From: Rhodotorula mucilaginosa
Lineage: Eukaryota > Basidiomycota > Microbotryomycetes > Sporidiobolales > Sporidiobolaceae
Reading direction: 5' to 3'
NCBI GenBank assembly: GCA_034406715.1
Contig: CP137865.1
Span: forward strand, 310,001 to 374,000
DNA: 64,000 nt
In this document: positions 32,381 through 43,222 of the stretch, piece by piece
Numbering within the stretch: position 1 is the first letter of the stretch
Layout of the letters: every line of letters starts with the position of its first letter
Program-made: the position numbers and the translations under genes
Notes under the pieces: model-generated
The model's input: the letters and a program-made list of their open reading frames with translations, nothing else
Told to the model about the DNA's origin: nothing
The model's database searches: none

Positions 32381-34359
32381 ATGGTCAGTAGGGGCGTGAA
32401 AGATAGAGAGCTCGCGACTAAGACTCACCCTCCTCCCCCGCGGTGCAGTCCTCGCTCGAGTCCTCGACCGTGGCCTCTCCCCACCTCGACCTCGTCTCGG
32501 CGGTCGCGTTCAACCCGCTCGGCTCGCACCTGGCGACCGCTTCGCTCGACCATCACGTCAGAGTCGTACATCCATCCCCGACCACGCCCGGAGCGTGGGA
32601 CTACTGCCCGCGGACATGGAAGGCGCACGACGGCGCGGTTCTCTCGCTCTCGTGGGCCGATCCAGAGTTTGGCACCGTCTTCGCGACCGGAGGCGTCGAC
32701 GGCGTCGTCAAGATCTGGAGGCAGGATGAGCCGCCTCCTCGACCGGGCCAGTATGATCCCGAAGGCGTGAACGCCGTCAACAAAACTTCGTCGACGGCCG
32801 GATCCGGTTGGGCCCTCGCGGCTTCCTTGACCGATTGCAGGGGCACCGTGCGCGGACTCTCGTTCGCACCGTCGCATTTTGGGCTCAAGCTCGCTGCGAT
32901 CGCCTCAGATTCGCACCTCCGGGTGTGGGATTGCATCGACGCGACCGCAGCATTGCGAGAATGGACTTTGGTGGAGGACGTCGACCTCGCAGGACTCGGT
33001 CTCGCTCCCAGTACCGGCAGCAACAGCAGTGGTCCACATGGCTATACCGGCTCATCTACTCTCGGCGGTGGCGGAGCGAGTGGAGCGGGTGGTTACGACA
33101 CGGCCTCCGGGACCGGTTCCTCTTACGGCGGCGCCGGCGGCGGATCCGGCTCCGGTCCATCAGCCAACGCAGCCTTCCCGAGCGCCTCCTCGGTCGCTTC
33201 TTCTGCGAACCATGGATCGTCGGCGGCCGGGTCAAGCGTCGGTTACGGAGGCGGCAATACGCGGGCGGGCGGAACGGTCGAGAGTGATGGCGGCTGGGCC
33301 GTCAGTTGGTGCCCCGAGCACTGGTGGGGCGAGCGGTTAGCAGTCAGCAGTGGTCCGAACGGAGTCATCCGGGTACAGTTCTCCCTTTCGGCCTCCCAGA
33401 CTACAACAACGGTGGTTGACCACGAGCTCTCGCCCGCAGCTCTTCCACTTTTCGTCCACGGAACCTTGGCACAACTACCTCAACCTGATTCCTTCAAGAC
33501 TCGCACAATCTCAAGGTCTCAGCACGCACCTGTACACCTCCTCCGCCTCGGGATTCCACCACTTCCACTCTTCCGACGACCCTTCGCACTCTGCCTTCTC
33601 GACCTCGTCCGCTGGATCGAGCACCGACCCTGCTTCTCGAGACGGCTCGAGTAACAGCACGCACACTCCTCCGACGTCTTCGCTCTCGTTCGCGCCGCCG
33701 TCGGGGAGGTCGTACCTCCTCCTCGCAGCCGGTGCGAGGGACGGCCGCGCCCGAGTGTGGCGCATCACCCCTCCACCGTTGTCGCTGCCTCGATCATCGT
33801 GCAGTGGGCATAATGCCGGTAACTCCGGAGGGACTGGTGGGGCTGGAAACAACAACAGCGGGAACGACGAAGACATGCCGGAATCGGAGGGGGATTGGTC
33901 CGCCCGCCTCGAGGTCGAGTTGGAACCTCTCGCGAGCGGGGACGCACTTCCTCAAGCGGGACCCGGCGGCGGAATCAATGGGCCATCGCACGTCAATAAC
34001 AGCAGCCGACGAGGGACTGGACTCGGAGGCGCGATGAGCGCGGTCAAGGTCGAGTGGAACGTTTTGGGGACGGTGCTGAGCACGAGTGGCGGAGAAGACG
34101 GCAGAGTCCGGGTATGGAAACGTGAGTTTCTTCCTACGCTCTTACAGTCTAGATGCTGTGGCCAGGGGCTAGCGCAGCGCTTCCCCGCTGGCTGCCTGCA
34201 TTTGAGCAGCATGGAAGAGTATGGAGAAACTGAGCAGCCTCAGACGCGCTGACTGACCTCGTCCTTTGTCGCGCAGCCACCTACACCGGTCAATGGCGTC
34301 AGGTTGCTGCGTTGAGCACACAAGAGTCATCCGCTCCAGGCGCGGGCCTTGTAGGCTAA
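32381..34359 (+). CDS. SEH1: Nucleoporin SEH1, WD40 protein
   Basis: Four exons (32381-32383, 32449-33372, 33440-34121, 34277-34359) give 563 residues. The first exon is just the ATG, followed by gtcagt. WD repeats are clear: HLDLVSAVAFNPLGSHLATA, KAHDGAVLSLSWADPEFG with FATGGVDGVVKIWRQ, CRGTVRGLSFAPSHFGLKLA with SDSHLRVWD, GWAVSWCPEHWWGERLAV, YLLLAAGARDGRARVWRI and MSAVKVEWNVLGTVLSTSG with GRVRVWK. This is SEH1, shared by the Nup84 pore complex and the SEA/GATOR2 complex. It is longer than yeast Seh1 because of Gly/Ser-rich insertions after blades 3 and 5. The intron at 33373-33439 must be removed to stay in frame; it has a ttgac branch-like site. Confidence 0.92.
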
Positions 34360-35016
34360 GGATGTCGGAGTAAACATCTCGCCACTTGAAACAAGAACGA
34401 GCCTTCGAAAAAGCGGTATGCAAAGGTGCGCAAAGCCCCGGACTTGCTGCCCTCGCCCTGCGCATAAGTATTCCAAGTCACGAGAGATGTCCGGTAGCCT
34501 GGTCTGCGATAGTCACCAAGTCCGGCTGCTCAACACTGGCTCTTCCTTCCGGCACGTGTCGCCGACCCGTTCCGCGCGCAGCCAAGGGTTTCGCCTGTCG
34601 CTCCTTAGCCACCACTCGCGACTTGCATAGAGCAAACAGCTGCCTGAGTTTGCAGCTCTTTCTGAGGACTCCTTCACCCTCCCGCCACGTTCAGCAGAGA
34701 CCGCGACCTGCATCTCGCCCTTCACTGGATCGTCGGCAACTCGAATTCGGCGGTCGCCATCACGCTCTAGAGGCATTCCGGACGACGCAAGCAGGTACTC
34801 AAGACTGCCGAGGAACTACATCCGCAGCGCCTACCGATTCAGACCAAAAGGCTACACTGCGTGGTCGATCATCCCCCGTCGTCTTTCCCTCGGCACCTAC
34901 TTCGACGGTCGCCGCTTGACCGCCGCCGCCCCGCCACTCGAGACAAGCCCGTCTCGTGCATCAGTCCCAAAGTACAGCCTGCATTCGGCTGCCGGAAGAA
35001 ACGAAACCCCGCAAAG
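34360..35016. other. Intergenic, promoter side of the PRELI/UPS gene
   Basis: About 0.66 kb. An open frame continues upstream of the chosen ATG at 35017 but has no conserved content. No other gene is supported. Confidence 0.45.
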
Positions 35017-35964
35017 ATGGTCGGCCTGTTCACCACGGCGTTCGCGTTCTCCTATCCCTGGCCGGCCCAAACCTACGCCGTCCTGAACAAGTACCCGAAC
35101 CCGCTCGCGCCGCACGTCATCTCGATCGATGTCGTCGATCGGTCCATCCTGCCGGACGGAACGGTACGCAGCGAGCGAATCCTCGGCATTCAGCAGGATA
35201 GTCCGCGGTGGATCCGGAGGGTGAGCCCCATTTTGACTCGTACGGCGTGTCCGACTATAGAGGCAAAGGCTGATGATTTCCTCCTTTTTGTGTCCCTCGC
35301 ACTGCAGATTCTGGGAACACCAGACGTGACCTACGCGCGCGAAGTCTCGTTCATCGTCCCCGCCTCGACCGCACACCCTCACACCGCATCGACCACCGCC
35401 CCTTCCCAAGTCGTCCTCGAACCCCCAAAACTGCTCATGGCGTCCACGAACTTGAGCCTGTCTTCCCTCCTCCAATGCCGAGAAACGATCTCGTACTTGC
35501 CACACCCGTGGCCGCACTTGCCGCTCCCGACACGACGACAATTTGCGCCGAAACTGCGATCGTCGGTCCGGAACGGTGATTCGGAAGACGGAGAAGGAGA
35601 TGGCGAGGACGAGTTGCCGGACGAGAACGAGAACGAGCCGTACCCGTCCGCAACGGCGACGGACCACCCGCTCTCGCACCCGACCATGCCACCTTCGACC
35701 CTGTTCTCCCAATCGGCTCTCATCTTCTCCACCGGCGTCCTCGCCACCGAGGCATACCCTCCCAAAGGCGTCTCGGTCGAATCCCCGATCGCACCGGCCT
35801 CGCGACCACCCGCAGCGACCTACCCGCAACGAGCGGCGGGGCGAAAAGTCGAAGAGTACAGCCGGGATCGGTTCGAGCAGAACGCGTCGGGTGGGAGGGC
35901 AGCGATGGAATGGGCGGCAGGGAAACTGTGGCGAGATATCGAGACGCCCGAAGGGGGAGAGTAG
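35017..35964 (+). CDS. PRELI/MSF1-domain mitochondrial lipid-transfer protein (UPS family)
   Basis: Two exons (35017-35220, 35308-35964) give 286 residues. The start MVGLFTTAFAFSYPWPAQ is the canonical PRELI opening. It continues VLNKYPNPLAPHVISIDVVD, RSERILGIQQDSPRWIRR, ILGTPDVTYAREVSFIVP and STNLSLSSLLQCRETISYLP, all typical of the domain. UPS/PRELI proteins pair with Mdm35 and move phosphatidic acid or phosphatidylserine across the intermembrane space. An acidic insertion (DSEDGEGDGEDELPDENENE) interrupts the C-terminal half of the fold. The end contains EEYSRDRFEQNASGGRAAME, matching the C-terminal helix of the family. Which UPS paralogue it is cannot be told. Confidence 0.9.
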   Translation: MVGLFTTAFAFSYPWPAQTYAVLNKYPNPLAPHVISIDVVDRSILPDGTVRSERILGIQQDSPRWIRRVSPILTRTACPTIEAKADDFLLFVSLALQILGTPDVTYAREVSFIVPASTAHPHTASTTAPSQVVLEPPKLLMASTNLSLSSLLQCRETISYLPHPWPHLPLPTRRQFAPKLRSSVRNGDSEDGEGDGEDELPDENENEPYPSATATDHPLSHPTMPPSTLFSQSALIFSTGVLATEAYPPKGVSVESPIAPASRPPAATYPQRAAGRKVEEYSRDRFEQNASGGRAAMEWAAGKLWRDIETPEGGE

Positions 35965-36219
35965 TGAGCGACATATCCGCAACCTGGGGCGGACTTAATT
36001 ATCGAGAACGACATTGCGGGTATAGACTGCATCCACTCAAGTGGTAAAGAAAGGTATCGCAAAGCCCAGGATTATGTAGAGAAGCGAGAGGGAATTAAGA
36101 GAGAAACACGAGAAAACAAAACGGAGGTATCAGGTTGCGAGCGAGCGCGGAGAGGGGGAATCGGTGGAGAGCTGCGACAATGTGCGCGGCAGGATGTTCA
36201 CCCCGGACAGGCAGGCGGA

Positions 36220-37249
36220 TCAGAGCAGGGTGCACTTGCGAGGGGAGCGTTTCTGTTTCCGGACCGGCTTGGCAGCGCTCCCGCCCTTTTGTCGTTCGAC
36301 TGTAAGTCGGGCTCCCGGGTCGTGTCAGCACCCCGACTTGACTCAGAACCGAACGTCTTCAGCAGTAAAAGCGAGCGCATTCTGACCCAAAGACTCACCC
36401 ATTCTGACGGCGGTAAAGAACGCCTCCTCGAGGTTCTCCCTCGTCTTTGCACTCGTTTCGACAAACGCGCACCCCAGCCGCTGCGCCAGCTGTTCCCCAT
36501 GCTTCGTCTCGACTTCGCGTTCGTGGACGCGGTCAATCTTGTTCCCGACGAGGACGACGGGCACCGCGTCCGAGTCTTTGACGCGCGCGACTTGGGTGCG
36601 GAACTTTTCGACGCGGTCGAACGAGGCGCGGGAAGTGACCGAGTAGACGATCAGGAAGGCTTCCCCCTCCCTGGTGAAGGGGTGGCATAAACAGACGAGG
36701 GTCAGCTTTGAGCGCCACATCGAGCGCGCTACGAATCCAGGATTCGGTACGAGCGCAGTAGACATACCGGATCCACTGATCTCGCAATGCAGTGTACTCC
36801 TCTGTGCGTACTCAAAAACCACGTCAATGAGCCATCAACGGTCGCCCGCGACCAGTAGGCCCATGAAGAAGCTACAGAGACGCACCCTGCCCTGCCGTGT
36901 CCAGAATTTCGAGCATGTACGGCTGTTCGTCGATGATCGCTTGCTTTCGATACGAGTCCTCTGCGCGCGCACGTTAAAGAGAGGAGCTGGATCAACGAAC
37001 CGTCTGGTAAACAGCGACGGATTACTCGTCAAGCTGTGACGAACCGATTGTCGGATCATAAGTCTGCATGCGGTCCCTCGCTTGATCAGTTTTACAGTCC
37101 ACGCGGTTTCCCGGAAGGGCTGTGTAAAGAGAAACCAAAGAAAGGGGCTCGCTCACCTCGACAAAGAAGTTGAGCGATAATCGGAGCGTGAGCGCCGTCT
37201 TGCCAACTCCTCCGTCTCCGAGGACGACAATCTTGACATTGGTGGTCAT
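36220..37249 (-). CDS. Ras-family small GTPase with CaaX end
   Basis: The six-exon model gives 190 residues. G1 is GDGGVGKTA, switch I is YDPTIEDSYRKQ, G3 is [18 protein letters not shown]4 is NKID and G5 is ETSAK. The C-terminus is basic ([12 protein letters not shown]) and ends CTLL, a prenylation box whose final Leu favours geranylgeranylation. Switch I is identical to the Ras effector loop, so it is a Ras or Rap/Rsr1-class signalling GTPase at the plasma membrane; which subclass is uncertain. The residue corresponding to human Ras Gly12 is Gly (GDGG), so it is not a constitutively active form. Introns interrupt after NFFVE, DPTI, TAGQ, QWIR and AVRM. It begins [12 protein letters not shown]. 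Confidence 0.92.
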
Positions 37250-38002
37250 GGTCGCCGGTCGTCCTTTGGCCGCTCGCGCGTATCTCGGTCAAAGAGAGTC
37301 TTCTTCCTCGCTTGTTGTCGGGGCGCGGCGCTCTTTGAAACAGGAATTGGGGGTATTGCCGCTTCTGAAGAGGTCCGGTCTCAGCGGCGACGGAGGAGAC
37401 TTTGGTCGTCGGCCCGAGTACAAGAAACCTGCAGGTTTTTTTTTGCGTTGAATCCGTCATCATTCATCCAAGACGGAGGCGTAGGGCGTCCACGAAGGGG
37501 ATCTCTGTTCCGCGACGAACGACAAGGTGCTGACAGACAGGACGAACGAACGACGGACGGACCTCTTTTGTGTGAAACTGCGACGGTGCGGCGTCCTCCG
37601 CTCCTCTCGGTTCGCAGGGAGGATATGACCCCAATGGTGCTGCCTAAGAGCGCTGTTGGCTTGCTCTTTGCCTCGCTATGCTGACGTGGTCGGGGAGGGG
37701 GCTCGAGTCGGCGTCAACGTCGAGGGGAAGAAGCGGCGAGAGTGGCGTGCGGCCGAGAGGATCGACAAGCAGTCGGGGCGTTGGCAAGATAGCACTGTAT
37801 GAGATGCCGCCCTTACACGTATCCGAGTCTACAGTAGCTGATTGAGGAGAGGAGAGAGCGAGATTGCTTGCGCCCCACCTTGGGCCATTTCGGGTCCCAC
37901 CGCACCGCACCGACACGTATACGGAGCTCTCTCAGGGTATAGACAGAGTCCACTACTGCGAATTACAAAACAAGGAAGTCTAACCTCCCGGACGGGACGA
38001 GT
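37250..38002. other. Intergenic, promoter side of the Ras-like gene
   Basis: About 0.75 kb between two minus-strand genes. There is a T9 run near 37437-37446 and short acgaacg/acggacg repeats near 37540-37560. No gene is supported. Confidence 0.45.
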
Positions 38003-39201
38003 CTACTTTTTCGTGGCCGCGTCCTTCTTGCCCTCGTCCTGCTTGGCCTCCTCCTTGGGCGGCTGCAGCACAAACTGCGGCGCGCGGGCGTCGATACCCG
38101 AGCCGGTAGCCTCCCATGGCTTTTTTGGGCGCACGGCCAATGATGACAAGAGTCAGTACTGCAGGTGTCATGAAAGGGAAACGGCCAGAACGGAGGGGAG
38201 GAAAGGGGATAAAAAAAACGCACCGAAGTGGCGCCTTCAAAGTTGCGGAACGCCTGCGAGAGCTGCAGCGGCTCGCTGACGACGCGCTTCTTCTCCTCGT
38301 CGTACCGCACCTCGGTGTAACCCTGTGCGTGCGTGGCCGCAAGGTTACGAGAAGTCAGCTCTCCGATCTCGCCCAGAAAGGCAGATAGGAAGCGGACAGG
38401 AGCCCCGCGCAAGAGAGACACGCACGGTGAGGGGGAAGTCCTTGCGGAGCGGGTGGCCCTCGAAGCCGTAGTCGGTCAAGATGCGGCGCAAGTCGGGGTG
38501 GTTGCTGAACAGGATGCCGTACATGTCCCACGCCTCGCGCTCGTACCTGTGGCGCACAACGTCTAATTAGCGTCGTACTCCCAATCACGCGATGAAGAGG
38601 AAGCGCTCACCAGTCTGCGCCGCGATAGATGTGGGCGATCGAGGGGACGGGCGAGGTCTCGTCGGCGTAGGTCTTGACACGGATGCGCGAGTTGTGGCGG
38701 ACGGACAGGAGGTGGTAGACGACCTCGAAGCGGTTGCTCCTCGCGGGGTAGTCGGCGCCGCAAATGTCCATGACCTGCTTGTACTGGGTGTTGGCGTGGT
38801 CGCGGAGGAAGAGCATGACGGGTTCGATCGCCGAGGGCGCGACGTAGAGGGTCAACTCGTCCTTGTAGACGCTGGTCTGCTGGACGAATTTGGGCAGCGA
38901 GGCCATGATCCAGGCGCCGTACTCTTGCAGGGCGGCCGAGAAGGGCGCCGAGCGTTCGGCGGGGTTGACGCCGACCGGCTCTGTGAACGGCGACTCCTTG
39001 CCGGTCGGGACTGTGGGCGGCGGCGCTCGTGTCAGTTTTCCCTGTGAGTGAGATTCGAGCCCCTCTGCACGCACCCTGGGCCTGGCGAGCGCGGAGCGAG
39101 TGCGAGATGGATCGGAGGTGGAGTGCGGGTGCGGATGCGGCGACGACGCGGGGGCGCGCGCACTGGAGAGCGACTCGTCCAACTGCTCGACTAGCTGCCA
39201 T
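38003..39201 (-). CDS. NDUFS3: Mitochondrial complex I 30-kDa subunit (NDUFS3/NuoC)
   Basis: This five-exon gene encodes about 287 residues. The N-terminal 40 residues are Arg/Ala/Ser-rich without acids, a mitochondrial presequence. Family blocks follow: [70 protein letters not shown], the signature [20 protein letters not shown] then [35 protein letters not shown], and a Lys-rich tail. It sits in the peripheral arm of NADH:ubiquinone oxidoreductase. Its start lies 126 bases from the divergent GWT1 start. The last acceptor (caaaaaag) is unusual but gives the expected FEGATS-PWEATG join. Confidence 0.95.
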
Positions 39202-39327
39202 GTTGTCCTTTTCTGTGCGACTCGGGGCAAGCTGCAGGTCGATGAGAGAGCTGACGAGTCGAACTCGCCCAGTTTCCGATTCGCTGCTTCTCTGCTTCCG
39301 CGCACACCGGCTACATTATACGCTCGC
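39202..39327. promoter_or_regulatory. Very short divergent promoter (complex I 30 kDa / GWT1)
   Basis: Only 126 bases separate the two start codons, so both 5' UTRs and both core promoters must fit in or overlap this stretch or the transcripts must overlap. Confidence 0.6.
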
Positions 39328-42300
39328 ATGCAGTCGGATGATCGAGCGTACCACCAAGCCAAGATCGCGTTCGTGTCCGACCTAGAAGGCGGCTCCGTCT
39401 CGCACATCAACCTCGTCTGCGCGACCGCACTCGTCCGTCCTCACTCCCCCCCTTTTGGCTATACACTCGCTCCGCCCCGCTGACTGCTGCTGCTGCTGCT
39501 GCTAGTCTACGTATGCCTTGTGGATCATCGTCAACGACCGATGGCTCCGAGCAAGAAGAAGGACAAGGAGGGACTCGCCCTGGATCCCCTGGACCGAGGG
39601 CACCATCTTGATCCTCCCGCTCTTGCTCGCGCTCACGACCCTCTCGGGTCATCCCGTCCTCCTCAACGTGCTCATCGCATGCATCACCTTGCTCTGCGCC
39701 CGTCAACCTCGACCTCCGAGCCCTCCGCCGCTCTCCCCCGTGCTCGAAAAGCGGCCTCCTGCGCACCCGCACCGAATCAGCAGCAGCAGCAGACTGTTTG
39801 TCCAACCGTTCGTGACGAGTTACCGAGCCATCATGATGGTCATGACCGTCTTGTGCATCCTGGCAGTCGACTTTCCCGCCTTTCCGCGCGAGTTTGCCAA
39901 AGCCGAAACTTGGGGGACCTCGCTCGTGAGTCCTCCTTGCCCTTGCATCGGATGATCAGACGAACGAGAAAGTGGGTCCCAACGCAGACTGTAGGCGCTG
40001 AGAAACTATGTCGGGGAGCTACCAGATGGACCTCGGCGTCGGTTCCTTTGTCTTTTCCCTCGGCCTCGTCTCGGCCCTCCCCCTCCTGCGCCAATCCCTC
40101 TCGCTCCCTCCCCCTCCTCCTCATCTCACCGCCGACTCGTTCAATCCTCCACCACCAGTCTCCACACGACGGAACGATCCGAACGCGGCGGACGTGTCGC
40201 CCTCGCTGGGCTCGTACCGAAACACGATCTCGACTTCGGTGAGGAAATCGCTCCCGGTGATTGCGCTCGGCATGATCCGAGTCATCATGGTCAAGGGAGT
40301 CGAATACCCCGTAAGTAGGTTCCGCCCCTGTCGCCAACTTCTTCATCGTCAAGTAGAGAAGCTCACGATGGACCCAACCCCTTCCGCACGTGCGCGGATG
40401 CGGCAGGAACATGTAACGGAATACGGCGTCCACTGGAACTTCTTCTTCACGCTCGCGCTCCTGCCCGTCCTCGGCGCCGGCATCGAGCGGTACTTTTTCG
40501 CCCAAGCGACTCGAGTGACACCTGCGCCCGAGTCTGAACACCATTCCCCGCGCGTGATGAAGCTCGACATGCACGCAATGGGACTCGGGATCGGAGTCGG
40601 TACGTTCTTCGTTCTCTCTTTTTCGTCTTTGTGTGAATGTGGATGGTAGTGCGCTGTTCGAGACAATGTGGCGCGCGCATCGGATCAGAGTTCTCGTTCT
40701 CATTCGGGAGGCGAGCACAAGAGCGCACGAACGGTGATGCCTGAACCATCTGACCCTCCTCGTCGCGCGCGCGCCCGCAGTGCATCAACTCTTGCTCTCG
40801 CTTACGCCGCTTAACCAGTGGGCACTCCATGCTGAGCGGACCAACCTTCTCTCGCAGAACAAGGAAGGTCTCGTCTCCCTCCCAGGTTCGTCTCCGGTCT
40901 CTCTCTCCTTCCTTTGCAGCAGTCGAGTCGAGGCGACAAGGTTTTCTTTCTCTGCGTTTCCCTCTCTTGACGACGCACACACACACACACACATTGCTAC
41001 GCGCCATGCCGCGCCACGCAGGCTACCTCTCGATCTACCTCCTCGGTCTCGCCACGGGACTGTACACCTTCCCGCCCTCTCCCACCTTTTTCCGCACCAT
41101 GACGAGTCGACTCGATCCCGCTTCGACGCCGATCGAACTGATCCGGCAACTCGAACGCAAGAAACGCGAGAAGGGACTCGGTTACAGCTCCGGTGGCGAT
41201 GGTGGTGGCGGTTCGGAGACGAGCCACCATATCGGCGGAGGAGGAGGAGGGATGAGACGGGGCGGCGCCAATACTCACGACCACCACCACCATGACGACG
41301 AGGAGGAAGAGGAGAGGCAAAAGAGGCGAACGGTCAACAAGAAGAACAGGGACAAGGGCGCGCGGAAAAAGGCCGAATGGCTCGCGAGCGCCGCCGTGTG
41401 TTGGTGGATCCTGTACGGCCTCGTCGTCGTCATTTTTGGTGGCGGCGGAGACACGCCGCGGGTCTCGAGACGGCTCGTGAGTCCTGGGTTTCCCTCTTCG
41501 CTTTCCATTTTTTTCCCTTTCTCTCGAACGGTATTCTTTCGTCTTTTGCTCTCATGTGGAGGGTCCTTCCTTCAGCCTTGAGCTTTTCTCGCTTTCTGCT
41601 TCTCGCTCGTACTTTGACGGACGGGGCGGACAAGGACGAACAAGGACGAGAAGGAGGAGAGGAGATAGAGGAGAGGAGGAGATGCCGGCCGTCTCCCCCC
41701 TGCGTCTCGTCGGGTCTCACTCCCGCCACCTCCTTTGCTTGAGGATCTCGTCCCTTCCCCCGCCCGCGACTCGCACCCTCCGCCCCCAACTCGGATCAAA
41801 ACAATCGTCACTGACATAGAGATCTTCTTTTCCCCCTTCCCCTTGTCGATCTGACTGTCTGTCTGTCTGTCGGTCTGGGCGCGCCTTCGTTCGTCTGCGC
41901 ACGCACCACCAAACACTTGAAAACACGACAGGCCAACTTGCCCTACGTGATCTGGGTCGCGGCTTTCAACACCACCTTCCTCGGCCTTTACTTGATCTTG
42001 CATCTCGTGCTCGACCCCCCGGGAGGGGAAGAAGAAAGAGAAGCAAAGGCACCGGCGATTTTCGAGGCCATCAACCGGAACGGGTTGGTGGTCTTCCTTG
42101 TGGTGAGTCCCAGGTCGTCTTCCTTATTCCTTTTTCTTACGGAGAAAAAGCAACAAAAAAAAAAAAGTCGAGAGAAGAAGCTGCAGGCAGACTGATCCAC
42201 ATCATCCACCCGCGCCCTCGTGAATGCGCAGGCCAACCTGATGACGGGTCTGATCAACGTCACGCTCGAGACGATGTACGCCTCGGATTTCGTGGCGGTG

Positions 42301-42381
42301 GTGGTCTTGAGTGGGTACGCGGCGAGTTTGGTCGGGTGCGCGTGGGCTTTCCGGACCAAGCGGGTGGTCAAGCTGTCGTAG
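39328..42381 (+). CDS. GWT1: GPI-anchor inositol acyltransferase GWT1/PIG-W
   Basis: Eight exons (39328-39432, 39506-39925, 40026-40310, 40407-40599, 40781-40885, 41022-41476, 41932-42102, 42232-42381) give 627 residues. Family motifs: [115 protein letters not shown] and [18 protein letters not shown]. About twelve to thirteen membrane helices lie in the ER. The enzyme adds a fatty acyl chain to inositol of early GPI precursors. It exceeds the usual fungal length of about 500 because of a Gly-, His-, Asp- and Lys-rich loop near residues 440-490. Introns hold CTG, AC, CTGT and A-rich simple repeats. Confidence 0.95.
39484..39503 (+). repeat. CTG trinucleotide repeat in GWT1 intron 1
   Basis: Six to seven CTG units directly before the acceptor of GWT1 intron 1, overlapping the likely branch (ctgac) to acceptor region. 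Confidence 0.85.
40976..40993 (+). repeat. AC dinucleotide repeat in GWT1 intron 5
   Basis: Nine CA units, a simple microsatellite inside an intron. Confidence 0.9.
41855..41871 (+). repeat. CTGT tetranucleotide repeat in GWT1 intron 6
   Basis: Four tandem tgtc/ctgt units within the long GWT1 intron 41477-41931, which at 455 bases is the longest intron in the window. Confidence 0.8.
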
Positions 42382-42483
42382 CGGGTTTGTCAATGACATG
42401 GTTTTGCGGTTGCTGGCGCCACGAGGGGGTGGAGGGGTTGCTACAGTGATTCATACAACAAGAGGTGAGAGAGAGGTAGAGAG

Positions 42484-43015
42484 CTACTGCTGCCTGCCGA
42501 GGTTCTCCTCGTGGAAGGCGCTCCAGACTCCGCGGACGCTGTCGTTGCCGCTTTGGACCGAGGGGCGTTTGAGGGACGACGAGATGGGGTGGCCGGACGA
42601 GTCGAGCAAGAGTTTGGCTTTTTGGAGGATCGAGGCGGGCGGGAGGTTGCGGACGCAGATCTCTTTCGAGCGGCCGTTGGCTGTGTGCGGGCGTGGGTGA
42701 GTGTTGAGTATACTGAGGAGGAGGGAGAGAAGGGACTGTACTGTAGAGAGCCCTGAGGATGGGGTGCTTGTTGTTGCCCTCGACGCGATCGACGACGACT
42801 TCGACCTGGGGGTTCTTCCTCGCCAAGTCGACGACCAGAGCGCTGGCTAGGAAGTCGCGGATGCCGCGGTGGCTGCCGAGGGATTCCGAGTAGGAGAGGA
42901 CGAGTTTGCGGCACGGGCGGGCGAGGGGGACGAGGGGGACTTGGGTGTGCGGAGAGGCGGACGAGGCTGAAGGGAGAGGGGCGGCGAGGGAGCGGCGCAA
43001 GAGTCTCGAGGCCAT
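42484..43015 (-). CDS. MRPL51: Mitochondrial ribosomal protein mL43 (L51/S25/CI-B8 fold)
   Basis: Two exons encode about 155 residues. The first 30 residues are Arg/Ala/Ser-rich and act as a probable presequence. The thioredoxin-like L51/S25/CI-B8 domain reads PCRKLVLSYSESLGSHRGIR, DFLASALVVDLARKNPQVEV, HPILRALY, NGRSKEICVRNLPPASI and SVRGVWSAFHEENLG. The NGR-x-K-x-I-C-V-R-N-L block after the intron is diagnostic of mL43 rather than complex I NDUFA2. It is part of the mitoribosome large subunit. The 3' end converges on GWT1 with 102 bases between stops. Confidence 0.93.
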
Positions 43016-43222
43016 CGTGTGTCTGCAATACTATACTCGAGGTGCCTGCAGATGGAGAGAGAGAGAGAGAGGAGCGCGAACGAGGCGGTGCTGCTGCTCG
43101 ACGAGAGGAGCGGAGCGGAGCAGACGCCGAGACTTTGATCGTGTCCAGGCTGCAGGCTGCAGCGTGCGACTCGAGCAGACCACTTGACGCGCACAGTCAC
43201 CGGCCCAGCTCGCTTCTCCGCC

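Noticed and set aside
33373-33439. Frameshift in SEH1
   Set aside because: The change of frame is explained by a 67-base intron with a normal branch-like ttgac and a gcccgcag acceptor.
34861-35016. N-terminal extension of the PRELI/UPS protein
   Set aside because: The upstream in-frame start is a GTG and the extra residues precede the canonical MVGLF opening of the family.
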